NCBI RefSeq assembly: GCF_044389085.1
Contig: NZ_JBIRXP010000002.1
Location: 780,044-844,043, forward strand
DNA from: Isoptericola sp044389085
Lineage (GTDB): Bacteria > Actinomycetota > Actinomycetes > Actinomycetales > Cellulomonadaceae
Direction of reading: 5' to 3'
Length of the DNA stretch: 64,000 bases
A model generated the notes under the pieces. The model made no database searches, was not told where the DNA came from, and was given only the letters and a program-made list of their open reading frames with translations. A program made the translations under genes and the position numbers. How positions within the stretch are numbered: position 1 is the first letter of the stretch; each line of letters begins with the position of its first letter. Below are positions 58,291-64,000 of this stretch, piece after piece.

Positions 58291-59398
58291 GCGCGTTGGC
58301 GGCCTGCTGCTCCATGATGTGCGCGGTCCACCCGGTGACGCGGGCCGCGACGAACAGCGGCGTGAACGTGGCCGTGTCGAAACCCATGAGGTGGTAGGCG
58401 GGGCCGGACGGGTAGTCCAGGTTGGGGTAGATGCCCTTGCGGCTGACGAACTCGGCCTCGAGCGCGTCGTAGAGGGCGGCCAGGTCGGGGCGGTCGTAGT
58501 GGGCGACCAGGGTGTCGAGCGCCGCCTTCATGGTGGGGACCCGTGAGTCCCCGTGCTTGTAGACGCGGTGCCCGAAGCCCATGATCTTGCGCTTCTGCGC
58601 GAGCGCCTCGTCGAGCCACGCGGAGGCACGCTCGGCCGTGCCGATCTCCGCGAGCGTCTCCATCACCGCCTCGTTCGCGCCGCCGTGCAGCGGCCCCTTG
58701 AGCGCCGCGATCGCGCCCACGACGGCCGAGTGCAGGTCGCTGAGCGTGGACGTGATGACGCGCGCCGTGAACGTGGAGGCGTTGAACGAGTGCTCGGCGT
58801 ACAGGATCATCGACCGGTTGAACGCGTCGACGACCACGGGGTCGGGCTCGACCTCGAACGTCGTCCACAGGAAGTTCGCGGAGAAGTCCAGGTCGTCGCG
58901 CGGGGCCACCGGCTCCAGCCCCTGGCGGCGGCGCTGCCCGTACGCGACGACGGCCGGCAGGGCCGCGAACAGCCGCACGCTGCGCTCGAGGTTGACGCCG
59001 GGGTCGGCGGCCGCCTCCAGGGCCGTGAGGCCCGCGGCCTCGCGCGCGCCGATGACGCTCACCGCCGTGCGCACCTCGTCCATCGGGTGCGCGGTGAGGG
59101 GCAGCAGGTCGATCGCTGCCCGCACGTCGTCGGCGAGCGGGCGGTGCTCCCGCTCCGTCGCGCGCAGCGTGTCCAGCTCGTCGTCGGTGGGCAGCTCGCC
59201 GTGCCACAGCAGCCAGGCGACCGCCTCGAACGGCCGGGTCGCCGCCAGGTCCTGGACGGGGTACCCGCGGTACAGCAGGGAGTTGGTCTCGGGGTCCACC
59301 TTGGAGACGGCGGTCACGTCGGCGACCACCCCCGCCAGGCCGCGTCGGACCTCCGGCTCCTGGGCCTGCCGGGGCGTCGGGTCGCTGTGCTCGGTCAT
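58229..59398 (-). CDS. prpC: 2-methylcitrate synthase / citrate synthase PrpC
   Basis: A 389-residue citrate-synthase-fold enzyme. Key residues: His in LKGPLHGGANEAVMETLAEI, His in GFGHRVYKHGDSR, Asp in GFDTATFTPLFVAAR. Context with prpD and prpB marks it as condensing propionyl-CoA with oxaloacetate to 2-methylcitrate. It may also act as citrate synthase. ATG at 59398 with AAGGAG 6 nt upstream. Last gene of the prpDBC operon. Confidence 0.94.
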   Translation of the reverse strand: MTEHSDPTPRQAQEPEVRRGLAGVVADVTAVSKVDPETNSLLYRGYPVQDLAATRPFEAVAWLLWHGELPTDDELDTLRATEREHRPLADDVRAAIDLLPLTAHPMDEVRTAVSVIGAREAAGLTALEAAADPGVNLERSVRLFAALPAVVAYGQRRRQGLEPVAPRDDLDFSANFLWTTFEVEPDPVVVDAFNRSMILYAEHSFNASTFTARVITSTLSDLHSAVVGAIAALKGPLHGGANEAVMETLAEIGTAERASAWLDEALAQKRKIMGFGHRVYKHGDSRVPTMKAALDTLVAHYDRPDLAALYDALEAEFVSRKGIYPNLDYPSGPAYHLMGFDTATFTPLFVAARVTGWTAHIMEQQAANALIRPLSAYVGPERREVPASS

Positions 59399-59426
59399 CG
59401 GGTGCTCCTTCGCTGCGATGCGGCCG

Positions 59427-60338
59427 TCAGCCGTGCAGGTTGTCGTCCAGGCTGAAGTCGAAGACGCCGGTGTCGAACGCCGAGTAGGCGGCGTAGTCGA
59501 GCAGCTCGTAGAGCCGGGCGCGGATCTGCATGTGCTCGACCTGGCCCGCCAGGGACCCCTCCGCCCGCAGGGCGTCGAGCCCGCGCTCGGCCGCCCCCAT
59601 CGCGAGGCGCAGCAACGAGACCGGGTAGATGACGAGGGCCACGCCCGCGTCGGCGAGCTGCGTCCTCGTGAACAGCTCGGACTTGCCGAACTCGGTCATG
59701 TTGGCGAGCACGGGGACGTCGACGGCGCTCGCGACGGCCTCGAACTCCGCCAGGTCCCGCATCGCCTCGGGGAAGATCGCGTCGGCGCCGGCGTCGACGA
59801 GCGCCTTGGCACGGTCGACGGCGGTCGCGAGGCCCGCCACGGCGCGCACGTCGGTGCGGGCCATGACCAGCAGGTTCTCGTCGCGCCGCGCGGCGACCGC
59901 CGCGCGCACGCGCTGCAGCGCCGTCGGCTCGTCCACGACCTGCTTGCCGTCGAGGTGCCCGCAGCGCTTGGGGTTCACCTGGTCCTCGACGTGCAGGCCC
60001 GCGACGCCCGCGTCCTCTAGCGCCTGCACCGTCCGCGCCATGTTCATCGCCTCGCCGAAGCCCGTGTCGGCGTCCACGAGGGTGGGCAGGTCGGTCATGC
60101 GGGCGATCTGCCCCGCGCGTGTCGCGACCTCGGTGAGCGTCGTCAGCCCGACGTCGGGCAGACCCAGGTCGGCGGCAACGACCGCGCCCGAGACGTAGAC
60201 ACCGTCGAAGCCCTTGTCCTGGATCAGCCGCGCGGCGAGCGGGTTGAACGCGCCCGGCAGCTCCAGCAGCTCGCCCGAGCGCAGGCGCTCGCGGAACGCG
60301 GCGCGCTTGGCGGCGGGGGTGGTGGTCGAGTAGAGCAC
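59427..60338 (-). CDS. prpB: 2-methylisocitrate lyase PrpB
   Basis: A 303-residue PEP mutase/isocitrate lyase-type enzyme cleaving 2-methylisocitrate into pyruvate and succinate. Motifs: LPGAFNPLAARLIQDKGFDG, LVDADTGFGEAMNMARTV (metal Asp), VEDQVNPKRCGHLDGK with the KRCGH catalytic loop, and NMTEFGKSELFT. GTG at 60338 with GAGGAGG 6 nt upstream; 10 bp after prpD and 28 bp before prpC. Confidence 0.96.
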   Translation of the reverse strand: MLYSTTTPAAKRAAFRERLRSGELLELPGAFNPLAARLIQDKGFDGVYVSGAVVAADLGLPDVGLTTLTEVATRAGQIARMTDLPTLVDADTGFGEAMNMARTVQALEDAGVAGLHVEDQVNPKRCGHLDGKQVVDEPTALQRVRAAVAARRDENLLVMARTDVRAVAGLATAVDRAKALVDAGADAIFPEAMRDLAEFEAVASAVDVPVLANMTEFGKSELFTRTQLADAGVALVIYPVSLLRLAMGAAERGLDALRAEGSLAGQVEHMQIRARLYELLDYAAYSAFDTGVFDFSLDDNLHG

Positions 60339-60348
60339 GGTCGCCTCC

Positions 60349-61866
60349 TCAGAAGATGCCGCGCGCGACGGGGTGGGCCGCCAGCGGGTCGGAGAGCGGG
60401 GTGACGGTCAGACCGGAGAGCTCGTCGGCGGTGAGCTCCGGCAGGCGCTGCGCGACGTCGAGGAAGCGCTCGACCTCCTCGTCGGCCAGCACCCCGGCCG
60501 CCAGGGTGCGGAACTTCGCCACGTACTGCTCGCGCGCGAAGGGCCGCGCCCCGAGCGGGTGCGCGTCGGCGACGGCGATCTCCTCCACGACCCGCGAGCC
60601 GTCCGCGAGCTCGATCTCCACGCGGCCGCCGAACGACTTCTCGTCCGGGTCGCTCGAGTGGTAGCGCCGCGTCCACTCGGCGTCCTCGGCGGTGGTGACC
60701 TTGCGCCACAGCTCCACCGTGTCCGGGCGGGCGGCCCGCTCGGGGGAGTAGCTGCCGACGTGGTCCCAGGCGCCGTCCTGCAGCGCGACCGTGAAGATGT
60801 AGGGGATCGAGTGGTCCAGGGTCTCCCGGCTCGCCGTGGGGTCGTACTTCTGCGGGTCGCCCGAGCCCGAGCCGATGACGTAGTGCGTGTGGTGGCTCGT
60901 GTGCAGCACGACGCCGACGACGTTCGACGGGTCGCGCAGCTCGGGCCGCTCGGTGCCGAGACGGCGGGCGAGGTCGATCCACGCCTGCGCCTGGTACTCG
61001 GCCGAGTGCTCCTTGGTGTACGTGTCGAGGATGGCGCGGCGCGCCTCGCCGGCGGCCGGCAGGGGCACCGTGTAGCGGGCGTCGGGGCCGTCGAGCAGCC
61101 AGGCGATCACGCCGTCCTCGCCCTCGTAGATCGGGCTGGGGGAGGTCTGACCGCGCATCGCGCGGTCCGCCGCCTCGACCGCCATCTTCCCGGCGAACGC
61201 GGGGGCGTGCGCCTTCCACGTGGAGATCTCGCCCTTGCGCGACTGCCGCGTCGCCGTCGTCGTGTGCAGGGCCTGGCCGACCGCCTGGTAGACGGTCTCC
61301 GCAGGCAGGCCCAGCAGCGTGCCGATGCCCGCCGCGGCCGACGGGCCCAGGTGGGCCACGTGGTCGATCTTGTGCGCGTGCAGGCTGATGCCCTTGACGA
61401 GGTCCACCTGGATCTCGTAACCGGTGACGATCCCGCGCAGCAGCTCCGCGCCCGTGCGCCCCAGGTGCTGGGCGACGGCGAGCAGGGGCGGGATGTTGTC
61501 GCCCGGGTGCGAGTACTCGGCCGCGAGGAACGTGTCGTGGTAGTCCAGCTCGCGCACGGCGACGCCGTTCGCCCAGGCCGCCCACTCCGGGCTCGTGCGC
61601 TCGGGGGAGCCGAAGACCGTCGAGCCCGCCCCGCCGCGCGAGACCGGGTGCGCCTCCGCCTGCGTGCGGGCCGCGAGGATCGGCCCACGGCCCAGCGACG
61701 CGGTCGCCACGGCAGCGTTGTCGATGACCCGGTTGATCACCATGTCGGTGACCTCCGGCGTCGGTTCGAGCTGCTCGGCGGCCACCTCCGCGATCTTCCA
61801 TGCGAGCTGCTCCTCGCGCGGCAGCGGTTCGTCGGAACGGTAGACGCGGACCTCGTGGTCGATCAT
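60349..61866 (-). CDS. prpD: 2-methylcitrate dehydratase PrpD
   Basis: A 505-residue MmgE/PrpD-family protein that dehydrates 2-methylcitrate on the way to methylisocitrate. Family blocks: NRVIDNAAVATASLGRGPIL, VRELDYHDTFLAAEYSHPGD, LVKGISLHAHKIDHVAHLGP, STWKAHAPAFAGKMAVEAAD, and VGSYSPERAARPDTVELWRK. ATG at 61866 with GGAGGAC upstream. First gene of prpDBC. Together with the divergent transporter it forms a propionate-use locus (inference). Confidence 0.95.
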   Translation of the reverse strand: MIDHEVRVYRSDEPLPREEQLAWKIAEVAAEQLEPTPEVTDMVINRVIDNAAVATASLGRGPILAARTQAEAHPVSRGGAGSTVFGSPERTSPEWAAWANGVAVRELDYHDTFLAAEYSHPGDNIPPLLAVAQHLGRTGAELLRGIVTGYEIQVDLVKGISLHAHKIDHVAHLGPSAAAGIGTLLGLPAETVYQAVGQALHTTTATRQSRKGEISTWKAHAPAFAGKMAVEAADRAMRGQTSPSPIYEGEDGVIAWLLDGPDARYTVPLPAAGEARRAILDTYTKEHSAEYQAQAWIDLARRLGTERPELRDPSNVVGVVLHTSHHTHYVIGSGSGDPQKYDPTASRETLDHSIPYIFTVALQDGAWDHVGSYSPERAARPDTVELWRKVTTAEDAEWTRRYHSSDPDEKSFGGRVEIELADGSRVVEEIAVADAHPLGARPFAREQYVAKFRTLAAGVLADEEVERFLDVAQRLPELTADELSGLTVTPLSDPLAAHPVARGIF

Positions 61867-61959
61867 GCGGGGTGTCCTCCGGTGTGCGGGCGCCGTTGCC
61901 GCCCGTGACCGGGCTGCTTGCGAGAACGTAACGCCCGGCGCGCGCGGGGTCCAGCGAGC

Positions 61960-61975
61960 GTGTGCCGTCGCACAC
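61960..61975. promoter_or_regulatory. Palindrome in the prpD / transporter divergent promoter
   Basis: GTGTGC-CGTC-GCACAC is a perfect 6+4+6 palindrome in the 395-bp divergent region 61867-62261. Likely operator for a regulator of propionate catabolism. No prpR-like gene is visible in the window. Confidence 0.4.
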
Positions 61976-62121
61976 CGTCGCGACGGCTGGTCGGCGGGGC
62001 TCGGAGCACGCCCGTGGGGCCCTGTGGCGGGCTTCACGAACGGCGTGCCAAGGAACGGTGTCGTCGCAGGTGGCGGGGTGGGGCGCCGGGTCCATGAGCG
62101 ACCATGGTTGCCCTGACGAAC

Positions 62122-62149
62122 TTGCTTCCCGGTCAAGGATCGGTAACGT
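62122..62149 (+). promoter_or_regulatory. Candidate promoter for the MHS transporter
   Basis: TTGCTT (62122-62127) and TAACGT (62144-62149) with a 16-bp spacer, about 113 bp before the start. Weak match. Confidence 0.35.
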
Positions 62150-62261
62150 GGTCGCCCATGTTCGGGCTCGGCCCCGCTCTCGCAGCGGGTGCCGGCTCCC
62201 TGTCACGGGCCGGGCCGCCGCGTCACACCGCGTGCCGCAGCCCCGGCCACGGAAGGAAGAC

Positions 62262-63764
62262 ATGACCGCCGTACTCCCTCAGGAACCGACCGGCACCACC
62301 CCCGAGGACGCGCCCGCAGCCCGGGCCGCCCGCCGCAGGCTGCGCGTCTCCGACGTCACCGTCGTCGACAACTCCATGCTCAAGAAGACGATCGGCGGCA
62401 CGGCCGTCGGCAACCTCATGGAGTGGTACGACGTCGGCATCTACGGCTACCTGGCCGTGACGATGGGTGCCGTGTTCCTGCCGCAGGCGTCGTCCGGCGT
62501 GCAGATCCTCTTCTCCCTCGGGGTGTTCGCCGCCACGTACGTCGCCCGCCCGCTGGGCGGGATCGTCTGCGGCCGCATCGGCGACAAGGTCGGCCGCCAG
62601 AAGGTGCTCGCCTTCACGCTGGTGATGATGGCGGCCTCCACGTTCCTCATCGGGCTCCTGCCGACCTACGGCGTGATCGGCGTCGCGGCCCCGCTGCTGC
62701 TCGTGCTCCTCAAGGTGGTGCAGGGCTTCTCCACCGGCGGTGAGTACGCCGGCGTCACGACCTTCGTCGCCGAGCACGCCCCCGACCGCCGCCGCGGCTG
62801 GGCGGCGTCGTTCCTCGACTTCGGCAGCTACCTGGGCTTCGCCCTCGGTGCCGTCGTCGTGACGGTGCTGCAGGTGACGCTCGGCCAGCAGGCGATGCTC
62901 GACGGCGGGTGGCGCATCCCGTTCCTCATCGCGGGCCCCATCGGCGCCTTCGCCGTGTGGTTCCGGCTGAAGATCGAGGAGTCGCCGGCGTTCCAGGCGC
63001 AGCAGGTCGCGGCCGAGGCCGCGAAGACCCACGGCGCCGACGTCCCCGCGCCCACCGAGGTCACGCTGCGCTCGCAGTGGCGCCCGCTCGCCGTCGCCAT
63101 GGTGCTCGTCGCAGTGGCCAACACGGCCGGCTACGCGCTCACCAGCTACATGCCGACGTACCTCACCGACACCCTCGGCTACGAGGCGACCTCGGGCACC
63201 CTGCTGACCGTGCCCGTGCTCGTGGCGCTCGCGGTGATGATCCTCGTCGCCGGCCCGATCAGCGACCGCGTCGGCCGTCGCCCGCTGCTGTGGTTCGGCG
63301 CCGGGTCGCTCGCGGTCCTCGCCGTGCCGGCGTTCCTCTTCCTCGCGATGGGGCACGTGTGGTCCACGCTCCTCGGCCTGCTGCTGATGGCGGTCCCCGT
63401 GGCGTGCATGGTCGGCGTGCAGGCCGCGACCCTGCCGGCGATGTTCCCCACCGCGGTGCGCTACCGCTCGATGGGCCTGGCGTACAACGTCGCGTTGGCG
63501 GTCTTCGGCGGTACGACGCCGCTCATCGTGGAGTCGCTCACGCAGGCCACCGGCTCGAGCATGGCCCCGGCCTACTACCTGATGGGCTTCGCGCTCGTCG
63601 GCGCGGTCGCCGTCGGCTTCGTCAAGGAGAGCGCGGGCAAGCCGCTGCCGGGCTCGATGCCGTCGGTCGACACCGACGCCGAGGCCAAGGCGCTCGTGCG
63701 GACGCAGGAGAAGAACCCGGACCTCGACCTCGACGCGATGCCGGGTCTCGTCCCCGCCCACTGA
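62262..63764 (+). CDS. MHS-family MFS transporter (ProP-like)
   Basis: A 500-residue metabolite:H+ symporter with 12 helices. Marks: GGTAVGNLMEWYDVGIYGYL (first helix, MHS/ProP type), RPLGGIVCGRIGDKVGRQKV (loop 2-3 motif), LLKVVQGFSTGGEYAGVTTF, and GPISDRVGRRPLLW. ProP-like members take up proline/betaine, but sister members move citrate, oxoglutarate or shikimate. Divergence from prpDBC suggests a propionate-related substrate (inference). ATG at 62262 with GGAAGGAAGA upstream. The C-terminal tail is acidic and charged. Confidence 0.88.
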   Translation: MTAVLPQEPTGTTPEDAPAARAARRRLRVSDVTVVDNSMLKKTIGGTAVGNLMEWYDVGIYGYLAVTMGAVFLPQASSGVQILFSLGVFAATYVARPLGGIVCGRIGDKVGRQKVLAFTLVMMAASTFLIGLLPTYGVIGVAAPLLLVLLKVVQGFSTGGEYAGVTTFVAEHAPDRRRGWAASFLDFGSYLGFALGAVVVTVLQVTLGQQAMLDGGWRIPFLIAGPIGAFAVWFRLKIEESPAFQAQQVAAEAAKTHGADVPAPTEVTLRSQWRPLAVAMVLVAVANTAGYALTSYMPTYLTDTLGYEATSGTLLTVPVLVALAVMILVAGPISDRVGRRPLLWFGAGSLAVLAVPAFLFLAMGHVWSTLLGLLLMAVPVACMVGVQAATLPAMFPTAVRYRSMGLAYNVALAVFGGTTPLIVESLTQATGSSMAPAYYLMGFALVGAVAVGFVKESAGKPLPGSMPSVDTDAEAKALVRTQEKNPDLDLDAMPGLVPAH

Positions 63765-63781
63765 GGCGCCGGGCCGAGTCC

Positions 63782-63834
63782 GACGCAGCGATCGGTCGCC
63801 GTCCCACCGCGGGACGGCGACCGATCGCTACGTC
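63782..63834 (+). terminator. Strong terminator hairpin after the transporter
   Basis: A perfect 19-bp stem (63787-63805 with 63811-63829) and 5-nt loop, extended by four more base pairs across a single mismatch. Starts 18 bp after the stop. Confidence 0.75.
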
Positions 63835-63866
63835 AAGGCCGAGAGGGTCGAGGGGGAACGAGAAGC

Positions 63867-64000
63867 GGGGGGGGGGGGGGGGCGGGGGCGGGGGGGGGGG
63901 GGGGGGGCCGGCGGGGGGGGGCCCCCCCCCCCGGGGGGCCGGGGGTGGGGTGGGAGGGCCGGCCGCCGCGGGGTGGGGCGGCCCGGGTGGCCGCCGGGCC
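63867..64000. other. Low-complexity G/C homopolymer tract at the window end
   Basis: More than 130 bp of near-continuous G and C runs with no coding signal, directly after a strong hairpin. It resembles the G/C runs next to the two N-gaps and is best read as low-quality sequence at a contig end. Confidence 0.75.

Overview
The window is a contiguous, very high-GC actinobacterial chromosome segment with two 10-N assembly gaps. Gene content and order (SpoIIM/DUF58/MoxR, mtrA-mtrB-lpqB, comF-hpf-secA, Rv3235-like, hisN-rsgA-aroA, sigR-rsrA-bL37, kgd) are typical of Actinomycetota. The repeat-rich secreted proteins at the left edge and the overall style suggest Micrococcales (Cellulomonadaceae/Promicromonosporaceae-like). 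This is inference from protein style, not a database match. I see no rRNA, tRNA, CRISPR array, prophage or insertion sequence.

Layout. 1-2050: the 3' part of an Ig-like repeat surface protein and a Lys-rich secreted protein. 2173-9417: ahcY, a NarL/DesK-type two-component pair, an acyltransferase-3 membrane protein, an RDD protein and a SpoIIM protein. 9512-15314: a minus-strand chain DUF58 / MoxR ATPase / DUF4350 / DUF4129 / GPDP-membrane protein, mostly joined by 4-bp start-stop overlaps. 15517-19713: the MtrA-MtrB-LpqB cell-envelope signalling operon. 19871-28077: comF-like, hpf, an AlkZ-like glycosylase, a CPA2 antiporter, secA. 28171-33497: Rv3235-like, LysM, a BldC-like HTH, a SAF membrane protein with a CpaE-like P-loop protein, DUF6912. 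33518-38734: hisN, rsgA-aroA, a DoxX and small-membrane-protein pair, a GlxA-type AraC regulator. 38772-40152: the SigR/RsrA thiol-stress switch with a recognisable SigR promoter, and bL37. 40309-48709: DUF4097, DinB-like, a probable SGNH pseudoenzyme, aldose epimerase, aldo/keto reductase, and the giant 2-oxoglutarate decarboxylase/dehydrogenase Kgd. 48994-54614: an OmpR-type two-component system, tandem CNNM/CorC proteins, a VanY-like peptidase. 54858-58290: CYTH, TetR, and two PH-domain (YdbS/YdbT) proteins. 58229-63764: the 2-methylcitrate operon prpDBC, divergent from an MHS-type transporter.

The most unusual signal is outside the genes. Three separate families of long intergenic palindromes sit at gene 3' ends: (i) paired CTGTCAGG...CCTGACAG hairpins at 3714, 6040 and 42392; (ii) arms built from two CGCCGAGGTAGT units at 39972 and 44569; (iii) elements with perfect 30-bp arms around a shared 41-nt core at 21600 and 54642. 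Between copies of families (ii) and (iii) the arms differ, yet every change is matched in the opposite arm, so the pairing itself seems to be maintained. Both assembly gaps fall inside such palindromes. The gap at 21705 looks closable by inspection because the same core appears on both sides.
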